NCBI GenBank assembly: GCA_016714045.1
Contig: JADJNY010000005.1
Span: 124,001-188,000 of the forward strand
Source of the DNA: Planctomycetota bacterium
GTDB lineage: Bacteria; Planctomycetota; UBA1135; GCA-002686595
Length of the DNA: 64,000 nt
Direction of reading: 5' to 3'
Part shown: one piece after another, positions 1 through 8,482 of the stretch
How positions within the stretch are numbered: the first letter of the stretch is position 1
Layout of the letters: each line of letters opens with the position of its first letter
Translations under genes and position numbers: made by a program
The notes under the pieces: model-generated
What the model was told of the DNA's origin: nothing
Databases searched by the model: none
Seen by the model: only the letters and a program-made list of their open reading frames with translations

Positions 1-43
1 TCCTTCGCGCCGTACGGTCCCTCGGGGTCGAGGCTCTCGACGA

Positions 44-2212
44 TCAACGCCGCAGCTCGGGCGTGTCGACCGAGGTGGGGATGCGGTAGTCGAGCAGCGA
101 CGGGCCCGCGTGCAGGCCGAAGCGGTTGACGCCGTGGTCCTCGAGCAGCGCCTCGGCGATGCCCATGTACGCGGAGCCCTCCATCTGGCCCGCGACGAGC
201 ATCGGGTTCAGCGCGCGGCCGCAGTCGTGCGCGATCCACACCTTGTGGCACGTGATGCGGCCCGTCTCGACGTCGACGGAGGCCTCGACGACGTGCGCGG
301 TGAACGAGTACGCCGGCGAGGCGCCGATCGTGCCGCCGCGGTAGTCGCCGCCGAGCGTCGGCGTGTTGTAGGAGCCCGTCGCGCCGAGCGTGTCGCAGCG
401 CGCTTCGGCGATCTGGAACGCCTCGGCGGTCGTGATGCAGCGCTCGGTGCTGTCGAGGTCGAACACCTTGCCGTTCCCCATGCGCACGCGCGCCGCGTCG
501 ATCTGCCACTCCTTCGCGACGGCGCCGGCGATCTGCGTACGCAGCTTGCGCGCGGCGTCGATCGTCGCGTTGCCGACCATGAACGTGACGCGCGAGGAGT
601 ACGCGCCCAGGTCGACCGGCACGAGGTCGGTGTCCGCCGCGACGACGCGGATGTCGGCGACGTCCATGCCGAGCTCCTCCGCGACGACGTACGCGACCAT
701 CGAGTTCGAACCCTGGCCGATGTCGTTGCTGCCGGTGAAGACGGTGACGCGGCCCGAGCGCTCGACGGCGAGCTGGATGCCGGCCTGCGGCATCTTGTTC
801 GGGTAGACGGGGTAGTTCGTGCCCGAGATGTACATCGAGCCCGCGACGCCGAGCCCGCGGCCGCGCCCGAGCTTGGCGCGCCGCGCTCTCCACCCGCTCG
901 CGCGCTCGACCTCGTCGAGGCACGCGAGGAAGCCGTTCGACGTGATGCGCTGGCCGTTCACGGTGCGCGTGAAATCGCCCTGGAAGTTCCGGCGGCGCAG
1001 CTCGATCGGGTCGAGCGCGAGCTTCTCCGCGAGCTCGTCGAGCTGCACCTCGAACGCGAAGCGCGGCTGCACGGAGCCGTGGCCGCGCTTGGGCCCGCAC
1101 GGCGGCTTGTTCGTGAAGACGCGCGTCGAGTCGAAGCGGTAGGTCGGGAAGTGGTACGGGCCCGTGAGCAACTGCCCCGAGTAGTACGTCGTCACGAGCC
1201 CGAACGAGCTGTACGAGCCGCCGTCGATCAGGATCTTCGCGTCGACCGCGTCGATCTTGCCGTCCTTCGACGCGGCCGTACGGTAGCGGAGCTTCATCGG
1301 GTGGCGGCCGCGGTGGCAGTAGAAGACCTCCTCGCGCGTGTAGAGCATCTTCACGGGCCGGCCCGTGAACATCGCGAGCTTCGCGACGCAGAACTCGAGG
1401 CTGAACGGGTCGCTCTTGCCGCCGAACGCGCCGCCGAGCGCGGGCTGCACGACGCGGATCTTCTGGATCGGGAGCTCGAGCACCTTCGCGAGCGCCCTGT
1501 GCACGTAGTGCGTGATCTGCGTCGACGACCACACCGTGAGCCGGCCCTCGGCCGAGAACTGCGCGACCGCGCAGTGCGGCTCGATCGCGGCGTGGGTCGT
1601 GCCGTGGAAGACGTAGTCGCCCTCGACGACGACTTCGGCGCTCGCGAGCGCCGCGTCGACGTCGCCGAACGCGAGGTCGACGTGCTTCGAGACGTTGCCC
1701 GTCTTCGACTCCTCGTGGATCTTCGGCTCGGGGCGCGCGAGCGACTCCCGCGGATCGAGGAACGCGTGCAGCGGCTCGTACTCGACGCGGATCAGCTTCA
1801 GCGCCGCGTTCGCCGTGTCCTCGTCGATCGCGGCCACGGCCGCGACCTCGTCGCCGATGAAGCGCACCTTGTCGAGCGCGAGCGCGTGCTCGTCCTGCGT
1901 CCACGGGATGACGCCGTACTTGATCGGCAGGTCCGCGCCCGTGATCACGGCGTGCACTCCCGGGAGCGCCTTCGCCTTCGACGCGTCGATCGCGACGATC
2001 ATCGCGTGCGCGTGCGGGCTGCGCAGCGTCTTCGCGTGCAGCATGCCCGGTAGGACGAGGTCGTCCGCGTACTGTGCGCGGCCGGTCGCCTTCGCGAGGC
2101 CGTCGATCTTGCGGTGCGGCTTGCCGACGACCTGGAACGCGCGGTTCGCGGGGTCGCCCGCCGCCGCGTCGCCCCACGGAGCGCCGATCCCGTGCTGGTC
2201 GCGCGCGGCCAT
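44..2212 (-). CDS. Molybdenum hydroxylase large subunit (xanthine dehydrogenase/aldehyde oxidoreductase family), frameshifted at its 3' end
   Basis: Molybdopterin-binding catalytic subunit of a xanthine-dehydrogenase-type hydroxylase. The 722 residues start at an ATG and show the a/b hammerhead domain (about 25-145, KIDGLAKATGRAQY near its start), then the cofactor domains with GGAFGGK and GQGSN motifs. The frame stops early at 44 with ...DTPELRR. In the next frame the expected continuation (IVESLDPEGPYGAK) runs off the window, consistent with one missing base near position 50. The conserved C-terminal GE motif holding the catalytic glutamate would lie just beyond the left edge. The 2Fe-2S subunit lies immediately upstream (2274-2825), so the two form an operon. 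No FAD subunit is visible in the window. The substrate cannot be predicted. Confidence 0.9.
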   Translation of the reverse strand: MAARDQHGIGAPWGDAAAGDPANRAFQVVGKPHRKIDGLAKATGRAQYADDLVLPGMLHAKTLRSPHAHAMIVAIDASKAKALPGVHAVITGADLPIKYGVIPWTQDEHALALDKVRFIGDEVAAVAAIDEDTANAALKLIRVEYEPLHAFLDPRESLARPEPKIHEESKTGNVSKHVDLAFGDVDAALASAEVVVEGDYVFHGTTHAAIEPHCAVAQFSAEGRLTVWSSTQITHYVHRALAKVLELPIQKIRVVQPALGGAFGGKSDPFSLEFCVAKLAMFTGRPVKMLYTREEVFYCHRGRHPMKLRYRTAASKDGKIDAVDAKILIDGGSYSSFGLVTTYYSGQLLTGPYHFPTYRFDSTRVFTNKPPCGPKRGHGSVQPRFAFEVQLDELAEKLALDPIELRRRNFQGDFTRTVNGQRITSNGFLACLDEVERASGWRARRAKLGRGRGLGVAGSMYISGTNYPVYPNKMPQAGIQLAVERSGRVTVFTGSNDIGQGSNSMVAYVVAEELGMDVADIRVVAADTDLVPVDLGAYSSRVTFMVGNATIDAARKLRTQIAGAVAKEWQIDAARVRMGNGKVFDLDSTERCITTAEAFQIAEARCDTLGATGSYNTPTLGGDYRGGTIGASPAYSFTAHVVEASVDVETGRITCHKVWIAHDCGRALNPMLVAGQMEGSAYMGIAEALLEDHGVNRFGLHAGPSLLDYRIPTSVDTPELRR

Positions 2213-2273
2213 CAGCGCGGCTCCTTCGCGTCCGTCTTGCGCGACGTGGGGTTCGATGCGGCCGAGGCGGGAC

Positions 2274-2825
2274 TCACGCGCGTCGCGGCGGAGGGCGGGA
2301 GCGCCCGCGGGGGCGGGCGCTGCCAGGGCGCCGGGGCGCGACGCCGCAGTGCTTCGCGACGGCGAGCTCGACCGCCTCGACGATCTGCGTGTAGCCCGTG
2401 CAGCGGCACAGGTTGCCGGCGAGCGCGTCCTGGATCTCCGTGCGCGTCGGGCACGCGTTGCGGTCGAGCAGCGCGCGCGCGGACAGCATCATCCCGGGCT
2501 GGCAGAAGCCGCACTGGAGCGCGCCGCACTCGTCGAACGCGGCCTGCACGGGGTCGGGCCCGGAGCCGCCGGACTTCACGTGCGCGGGCAGGAGGCCTTC
2601 GATCGTCGTCACCGCGCGCTCTTCGCACAGCGCGGCGAGCGTGAGGCACGCGAGCACCGGCTTCCCGTCGACGAGCACCGTGCACGCGCCGCAGTCGCCC
2701 TTGTCGCAACCCTGCTTCGAGCCCGTCAAGCCGAGCTCGTAGCGCAGCACCTCGAGCAACGTCCAGTGTTCCGGCGCGGCGACCGTGACGCGGTCGCCGT
2801 TGATCAGCAGGTGCAAGACGCGCAT
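2274..2825 (-). CDS. (2Fe-2S)-binding small subunit of the molybdenum hydroxylase
   Basis: Electron-transfer subunit that passes electrons from the molybdenum site through two 2Fe-2S clusters. The start chosen (MRVLHLLINGD) gives 183 aa and lies 15 codons inside the longest frame, because the upstream residues are not family-like. The plant-type ferredoxin cysteines are seen in GCDKGDCGACTVL with a later C in PVLACLT. The C-terminal cluster is seen in QCGFCQPGM and NLCRCTGY. The last 25 residues are an Arg/Pro-rich tail. The gene is 61 bp upstream of the large subunit and surely co-transcribed with it. Family membership is certain, the substrate is not. Confidence 0.93.
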   Translation of the reverse strand: MRVLHLLINGDRVTVAAPEHWTLLEVLRYELGLTGSKQGCDKGDCGACTVLVDGKPVLACLTLAALCEERAVTTIEGLLPAHVKSGGSGPDPVQAAFDECGALQCGFCQPGMMLSARALLDRNACPTRTEIQDALAGNLCRCTGYTQIVEAVELAVAKHCGVAPRRPGSARPRGRSRPPPRRA

Positions 2826-2874
2826 GGCGGAATTCTCTCCAGGCCGACCCAGGGGCACAACCGGCGACACGACC

Positions 2875-3741
2875 TCAGGAGCAGAGCAGCACGGAGAGCT
2901 TGCGTCGGTACTGCTTCGTCAGCGGGTGCTCCTCGCCGAGCAGGCCGAACGTCTCGAGCAGCGCCTTCTTCGGCTCGCCGCCCTCGAACGCGAGGTCGGT
3001 CTGCGCCGCGGTCCAGAGCTCCTCGAGCGCGCGCTCGTGCTGGTGCGCCGCGAGGAGCCCGCGGCCGAGCGCGAGGCGCGCCTTGACGTCCTTCGGCGCC
3101 TTCTTCACGGCCGCTTCGAGCGGAGCGAGGTCCCCGGCCTGCGCCGCGAGGTCGAGCAGGCTCTTCGCGACCTTCGCGGGCTCGCTCTCCTTCTCGTCCG
3201 GCGGGAGGCCGTCCCAGAGCTTCCGCGCCTCGTCCGTGCGGCCCGCGAGCGCGCACAGACGCGCGAGCTGCGCGCGCGCCCGCGCGTCGCCGCCGCCCAT
3301 CACGACGTGGTTGCGCAGGTGCTGCACGGCCTTCTCGAGGGCGCCCTGCTTCTCGAACTCGAGCGCCTCGCTCACCGCATCGACCTTCGGCTTCGCGCCG
3401 ACGCCGTTGCGCGCGAGGAGCTCCTTGATCTTCGCCTCGGGCTGCGCGCCGACGAAACCGTCGACGACCTGGCCGCCGCTGACGAGCACGACCGTGGGCA
3501 CGCTTTGCACGCCGAACGCGTCGGCGAGCTCGGCGTTCTGGTCGATGTCGACCTTCGCGAGGACGAACGCGCCCGCGAACTCGTTCGCGAGCTTCTCGAG
3601 CGTCGGCCCGAGCGTCTTGCACGGCCCGCACCACGGGGCCCAGAAGTCGACGAGGACGGGCGTCTCGAGCGAGCGCTGGAGGACCTCCTTCTCGAAGATC
3701 GGGAGGGTGATGTCGATGACCTTGGCGGCCGGCAGGTTCAT
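2875..3741 (-). CDS. cnoX: Thioredoxin-TPR protein, CnoX/YbbN-like
   Basis: 288-aa protein with an N-terminal thioredoxin domain (about 1-110) and a C-terminal tetratricopeptide-like helical part (about 120-285). The active site is WCGPC (W37, C38, C41), and the cis-proline is P82 in QSVPT. The length and two-part layout match CnoX (YbbN), a chaperedoxin that protects proteins from aggregation and mixed disulfides under oxidative chlorine stress. The redox CxxC is complete, as in bacteria where CnoX keeps oxidoreductase activity. No signal peptide, so cytoplasmic. A GAGGAG ribosome-binding site precedes the ATG. It lies 49 bp upstream of the molybdenum hydroxylase small subunit and may share its transcript. 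Confidence 0.85.
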   Translation of the reverse strand: MNLPAAKVIDITLPIFEKEVLQRSLETPVLVDFWAPWCGPCKTLGPTLEKLANEFAGAFVLAKVDIDQNAELADAFGVQSVPTVVLVSGGQVVDGFVGAQPEAKIKELLARNGVGAKPKVDAVSEALEFEKQGALEKAVQHLRNHVVMGGGDARARAQLARLCALAGRTDEARKLWDGLPPDEKESEPAKVAKSLLDLAAQAGDLAPLEAAVKKAPKDVKARLALGRGLLAAHQHERALEELWTAAQTDLAFEGGEPKKALLETFGLLGEEHPLTKQYRRKLSVLLCS

Positions 3742-3845
3742 GGTGCGCTCCTCGTGGGGGCGAAGAGCCTACCGGCCGCGCGGTCCGCGGGCGAGAGCGG
3801 AGCGCGCGCTGCGCTGCGGAGCCCCGCAGCGCACGCGGTCGCCGT

Positions 3846-5972
3846 TCACGCGTCCTTCTTGGCGGTCGGCTCGGCGTAGTCGAGCTCCCACGCCGGCATC
3901 GCCCCGCCCGCCCCCTGGAGGTAGTGCCCGAACCACTGGTGCATGCGCAGGCTGTAGTCGAGCTTCGCCGCGCACTTGCGGTTGCCGTGGCCTTCGCCCG
4001 GGTAGAGCACGAGGCGCACGGGCGCCTGTCCGCGCAGCTTGAGGTGCCGGTAGAGCTCGCGCGATTGGCCCGGGTTCACGCGCGGGTCGTCCTTGCCGTG
4101 GAGGATCAGGAGCGGCGTCTTGGACTGGCCCGCGTAGGTGATGGGGGAACGCTGCAGGAAGAAGTTCCAGTCCTCCCAGACGCGGTGGCGCGCGTGCACG
4201 AGGTACTCCTCGTTCGGGATGTCGGTCGTGCCGAGCTTGCTCACCTTGTTGCTGATGCCGACGAACATGACGCCGGCGGCGAAGCGCTCGGAGAAGCGCG
4301 TCGAGCACCACGCGGTCGCGTAGCCGCCGTAGCTCCCGCCCGTGACGCCGACGCGCTTCGGATCGACGAGCCCGATCGAGACGAGGTGGTCGACCGCGTC
4401 GACGAGGTCGTCGAACTCCTTGCCCGCCGGGTCGCCTTGCGACAGCTCGCTGAACTCGACGCCGCGACCGGTGCTGCCGCGGTAGTTCGGGTGGAAGACC
4501 GCGAAGCCGTTTGCGGCCGCGACCTGGCCCGGTTTCGCGTAGGCGGTCTGCCAACCGTCCTGCTCGTGGGCCTCGGGGCCGCCGTGCACGTAGACGATCA
4601 GGGGATAGCGTTGCCCCGGAACCTCGTCGAGCGGACGGATGAGCACGCCCTGGAGCTCGACCCCGTCCTTCGCCTTCCACGTGATCGCTTCCTGCTTCGC
4701 GAGGCGCCGCTCGGCGAGCCACGGGTTCGACTCGGTGCGTCGAGCGGGCTTCGCGTCGCCGTGGCTCATCGTGAAGAGCTCGGGCGGGTGGTCGGCGGCG
4801 TTCGCGACGAAGGCGCCGCGCTGCCCGTCCTCGGAGAGCGAGAGCGTCGTGAAGACGTTGGTCGTGCGACCGACGATCGTCTTCCAATCGCCACGGGCGG
4901 CGGGGAGCTTCTCGATCGACGTGTGCAGCCCCTGGCTGACGACCGCCATCAGGTGCTCCGGCGACTGCCAGACGAACGCGTCGACGTCGAGCGCCTTCCC
5001 GGCCGTTAGGTCGACGGGCTTGCCGCCGTTCGCGTCGGCGACGAAGAGGCGCGCGTCGTTGGGGTCGTGGAGGTCCGCGCCGCCGAGGAACGCGACCTTC
5101 TTCCCGTCGGGGCTCCAGTCGATCTCGCCGAGCTTCCCCTCGTGTGCGAAGCGCGCGAGCTCCTTGCCGTTCGTCGCGTCGACCACCTTGACGGTCTGCG
5201 CCATGTACTGGTCGTCGACGAGCGGCGTCGGCGCCGTCGAGACGAGCAGCGTCTCGTTCACGGGCGACCAACGCACCTGGTGCACGTGCCCCTCGATGCC
5301 GAGCGCGCGCGGCTTGGCTGCGTCGTCGAAGAGCGTCGCGACGAAGACGCGCTGGAAGCGGGCGTCCTCCTCGTAGATCTCCTGCGCGAAGCCCTTCTCC
5401 TTCGCCTTCTTGCGCGCGTCGGAGTCGGCTTCGGTCGCGAGGAACGCGACGCGCTTCCCGTCCGGTGCGAACGAGAACGCGCCGACGCCCGCGCTCGACG
5501 CGACGGCCTTGCGCGCCTCGCCGCCCGCGAGCGCGATGACCCAGAGCGAGCTCGCCTTGTCGTCGCCGCGCTTCTGCGTGAACGCGATGGCCGACGAGTC
5601 GGGAAGCCATGCGACGTTCGACACGTCGGACTTGCCGCCGACGTACGCGCGCGGCGCGCCGCCGTCCGCCGCGTGCGACGCGACCCAGAGCTCGGTCCAG
5701 TTGGCTCCGTCGTCGTCGACCATCGGCGTGCGCGGCACCGAGAGCACGTACGCGACGTGCTTCCCGTCGGGCGACACCACCGCTGTCGTGACGGCGCGCA
5801 CCCGCGCGACGTCGAACGGCGTGAGCGCGGTCTTCGCGCTCGGCGCGCTCCAGGCGGTCGTGCTTCGGCGCGGTCGGGGACGGACGGGCCGCCTCGAGGC
5901 ACGTGCGAAGGACCAAGTGGCCGTGAGCGGAAGGAGGACGAGGGCGAAGGAGAGCGTGCGCGCGTTGTTCAC
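3846..5972 (-). CDS. S9 family prolyl oligopeptidase / dipeptidyl aminopeptidase, secreted
   Basis: 708-aa serine peptidase. The frame is open far upstream, but the GTG at 5972 was chosen because it has a GGAG 6-10 nt upstream and opens a clear signal peptide (hydrophobic FALVLLPLTATWSFA). Residues of about 60-430 carry WD40/PD40-type propeller repeats (VSPDGKHVAYV, FAPDGKRVAFL, WSPDGKKVAFL). The C-terminal alpha/beta hydrolase domain has GGSYGGY (nucleophile S547), HGKDDPR (D628 or D629) and GEGHG (H662), so the triad is complete. It probably degrades short peptides in the periplasm. Downstream is the thioredoxin gene, 104 bp away. Confidence 0.92.
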   Translation of the reverse strand: MNNARTLSFALVLLPLTATWSFARASRRPVRPRPRRSTTAWSAPSAKTALTPFDVARVRAVTTAVVSPDGKHVAYVLSVPRTPMVDDDGANWTELWVASHAADGGAPRAYVGGKSDVSNVAWLPDSSAIAFTQKRGDDKASSLWVIALAGGEARKAVASSAGVGAFSFAPDGKRVAFLATEADSDARKKAKEKGFAQEIYEEDARFQRVFVATLFDDAAKPRALGIEGHVHQVRWSPVNETLLVSTAPTPLVDDQYMAQTVKVVDATNGKELARFAHEGKLGEIDWSPDGKKVAFLGGADLHDPNDARLFVADANGGKPVDLTAGKALDVDAFVWQSPEHLMAVVSQGLHTSIEKLPAARGDWKTIVGRTTNVFTTLSLSEDGQRGAFVANAADHPPELFTMSHGDAKPARRTESNPWLAERRLAKQEAITWKAKDGVELQGVLIRPLDEVPGQRYPLIVYVHGGPEAHEQDGWQTAYAKPGQVAAANGFAVFHPNYRGSTGRGVEFSELSQGDPAGKEFDDLVDAVDHLVSIGLVDPKRVGVTGGSYGGYATAWCSTRFSERFAAGVMFVGISNKVSKLGTTDIPNEEYLVHARHRVWEDWNFFLQRSPITYAGQSKTPLLILHGKDDPRVNPGQSRELYRHLKLRGQAPVRLVLYPGEGHGNRKCAAKLDYSLRMHQWFGHYLQGAGGAMPAWELDYAEPTAKKDA

Positions 5973-6283
5973 GAGGACTCCGGAGGGGAGGCGGGACGAG
6001 GGAGCGGGGATTGTTCCGGAGCCCGCGCTCCCTGCCAAGTCCGCGCGCGCCTTCGACTCCTGGCGGCCGAGGTGGCACCGGGGATCTGCCAGCGGTGCAC
6101 GCCGGGGCGCGGAGCGCGTCGTCGTCGCGAAGTGCCGCGCTCGTCCCCTAGCGCCCGGGCGCGTTCGGCATTGGAGTCCTCCGGATCGCGAGGTCGGCGT
6201 CGACGAACCTGGGTCGACCCTCACGAGAGCGCCGAGGACGGGACGATAGACCCAGCGCGCTGGGTTCGTCCGCTCGTGTACGC
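5973..6283. other. Divergent intergenic region between the S9 peptidase and the hybrid kinase
   Basis: 311 bases separating two divergently transcribed genes, so promoters for both should lie here. I see no convincing -35/-10 pair. An imperfect inverted repeat (AGGGAGCGGG near 5998 against CCCGCGCTCCCT near 6022) would fold in the peptidase leader. No open frame with coding character. Confidence 0.4.
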
Positions 6284-8338
6284 ATGTCCACGTCCGTCCC
6301 CGACTCCGGCGCCTCGGCGCCGTGCCCGCAACTCGGCCCTCCCTTGCCCGAGCCGGTGCGCGCGTCGACCGCGTCGCGGTGGTTCGAACGCCCGCCTCAG
6401 CTCGGCGCGCTGGTGGGGGGCTTCCTGCTCGCGACCTCGATCGCGTGCATCGAGATCGTCGCGCGCGAATCCGTCGCGACGTACCAGGAGCAGTACCGGA
6501 GCGACCTCGAGCGCATCGCCGAGGCGGCGGCCTCCTGCCTCGACCCCGAGCAGCACGACGCGGTTCGTTCACCCGAGCAGCAGAACGGTGCCGAGTACAT
6601 GCGCGCCGTCGCGCCGCTGCGCGCAATGCTCGGACGCACGCACGGCGTGCGATATCTCTACACGGCCATCGAGACCGAAGGCGGCGTCGCCTTCGTGCTC
6701 GACGCGTCCGATCCGGGCGACCATGACGGCGACGGGCGCGAGGACCAGGCGAAGATCCTCGAGCCGTATCCCGATGCCGATCCCGGGCTGCTCGACTGCT
6801 CCGCGGCGGCCGCGGCGACCTCGACGCGCGTGCCGTACCAGGACGAGTGGGGCCGTTTCATGTCGGCGTGGGCCCCGATCCTGGACACGCGCGGCATCGT
6901 GCACGGCGTCGTCGGTGTCGACGTGACTGCGGAGCGCTACGACGCCGACCTCGCGCGGATGGAGCGCGCGCGGACGCTCGCGCTCGTGCCCGCGTTGCTC
7001 TTGAGCCTGATCGCCGGGGCGTGCACGTTCGTGCTTCGTCGTGCGGAGCGGCGCGCCGCGGACCAGCGCGATCGCGCGCTCGCCGCGTCGGCCCGGCAGG
7101 CGAGCGAGCTCCAGCGGACGAACCACGACCTGGCGCGCGCTCGTGTCGCGGCGGAGGCGTCGAGCCGCGCGAAGAGCGAGTTCCTCGCGAACATGAGCCA
7201 CGAGATCCGCACGCCGATGACGGCGATCCTCGGGTTCACGGATCTGCTCGCGCAAGGCGGCGGTCCGAGCGACGAGGCCGTCGGGACGATTCGCCGCAAC
7301 GGCGAGCATCTGCTCGCCATCCTGAACGACATCCTCGACCTGTCGAAGATCGAGGCGGGCCGGATGACGGTCGAGCGAGCGCCCGTCGACGTCCTGCAAC
7401 TCGCGCGGGACGTCGTCGCCCTCGAGCGCGTGCGCGCGCAGCAGAAGGGGATCGCGCTCGTGCTGGACACGCCGACGAGGCTCCCGCGTGCGATCGCATC
7501 CGATCCGCTGCGCCTCCGACAGATCTTGATGAACCTCGTCGGCAACGCGATCAAGTTCACCGAGCGTGGGAGCGTGCGCATCACCGTGAGCGCGGACGAG
7601 GCGGCGCGCCGCGTCGTCCTCGAGGTGCGCGACAGCGGGATCGGCATGACCTCGGAGCAGCTCGACCGGCTCTTCCAGCCCTTCACGCAGGCGGACGGCT
7701 CGACGTCGCGGCGTTTCGGCGGCACGGGGCTCGGCCTGACGATCTCGAAACGGCTCGCGACGATGCTCGGCGGCGACATCGCCGTCGCGTCGGTCGCGGG
7801 CGCGGGGAGCACGTTCCGGGTGGAGTTGCCGGCTGATTCCACCGCGGGTTCGATCGAGTGGACGGACCCGAGCGTGAGCGCCGCCCTGCCCTCGCGGACC
7901 GAGGCGGGTGCGGTCGCTCACGTGGAGCTCGGCGGCGTGCGCGTGCTCCTGGCAGACGATGGTCGTGACAACCAGCGCCTGATCTCGATCCACTTGCGGC
8001 GCGCGGGCGCCCAGGTGGACGTCGTCGACAACGGCCTCCTCGTGCTGCAGCGCCTCTGCACGGGCACGGGGCCCGAGGACCGGCTTCTCCCGGAAGTTCC
8101 GTACGACGTGCTGTTGCTCGACATGCAGATGCCCGAGCTCGACGGGTACGACACGGCGCGCCGGCTGCGCGCGCTCGGCGCGCGGCTCCCGATCGTCGCA
8201 CTGACCGCGCACGCGATGAGCGGCGATCGCGAGCAGTGCCTCGCCGCCGGCTGCGACGACTACCTGACGAAGCCGATCGACCCCGCGGCGCTCCTCGCGG
8301 CCGTCGAGCGACACGGCCGCGCGCGCGCTGGCGCGTAG
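6284..8338 (+). CDS. Membrane hybrid sensor histidine kinase with C-terminal receiver
   Basis: 684-aa hybrid kinase. Order: transmembrane helix about 39-60, an extracytoplasmic sensor region about 61-230 of no family I recognise, a second helix about 231-251, a short coiled linker, HisKA (NMSHEIRTP, phospho-acceptor H306), HATPase_c (N-box N421, DSGIG at 450-454, GTGLGL at 480-485) and a receiver domain about 552-678 (acidic pair ADD near 557-559, phospho-acceptor D613 in LDMQMPELDG, K663). All catalytic residues are present. No partner regulator lies next to it, so output goes through a phosphotransfer protein elsewhere or the receiver controls the kinase itself. The ligand is unknown. It converges on recQ. 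Confidence 0.92.
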   Translation: MSTSVPDSGASAPCPQLGPPLPEPVRASTASRWFERPPQLGALVGGFLLATSIACIEIVARESVATYQEQYRSDLERIAEAAASCLDPEQHDAVRSPEQQNGAEYMRAVAPLRAMLGRTHGVRYLYTAIETEGGVAFVLDASDPGDHDGDGREDQAKILEPYPDADPGLLDCSAAAAATSTRVPYQDEWGRFMSAWAPILDTRGIVHGVVGVDVTAERYDADLARMERARTLALVPALLLSLIAGACTFVLRRAERRAADQRDRALAASARQASELQRTNHDLARARVAAEASSRAKSEFLANMSHEIRTPMTAILGFTDLLAQGGGPSDEAVGTIRRNGEHLLAILNDILDLSKIEAGRMTVERAPVDVLQLARDVVALERVRAQQKGIALVLDTPTRLPRAIASDPLRLRQILMNLVGNAIKFTERGSVRITVSADEAARRVVLEVRDSGIGMTSEQLDRLFQPFTQADGSTSRRFGGTGLGLTISKRLATMLGGDIAVASVAGAGSTFRVELPADSTAGSIEWTDPSVSAALPSRTEAGAVAHVELGGVRVLLADDGRDNQRLISIHLRRAGAQVDVVDNGLLVLQRLCTGTGPEDRLLPEVPYDVLLLDMQMPELDGYDTARRLRALGARLPIVALTAHAMSGDREQCLAAGCDDYLTKPIDPAALLAAVERHGRARAGA

Positions 8339-8482
8339 CTCGCCGAACCGGCCGGAACGCGCGCCGGAGCGCCGTTCGAGCGCACCGAGCGCACCGAGCA
8401 CGCGAAGCCATGCCCGAGCGCCGCCGCGCCGGGGATCCGAGCGCCGCGCTCGCCCCGCACTCCCGCTCCTTCGCGGGGCGCG

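Noticed and set aside
3769..6078. Minus-strand open frame of 769 codons overlapping the S9 peptidase
   Set aside because: Low-complexity Arg/Pro/Ala translation in a second frame of the same gene.
5973..6626. Upstream extension of the S9 peptidase frame
   Set aside because: Arg/Pro-rich filler that overlaps the kinase start. The GTG at 5972 has a ribosome-binding site and a signal peptide.
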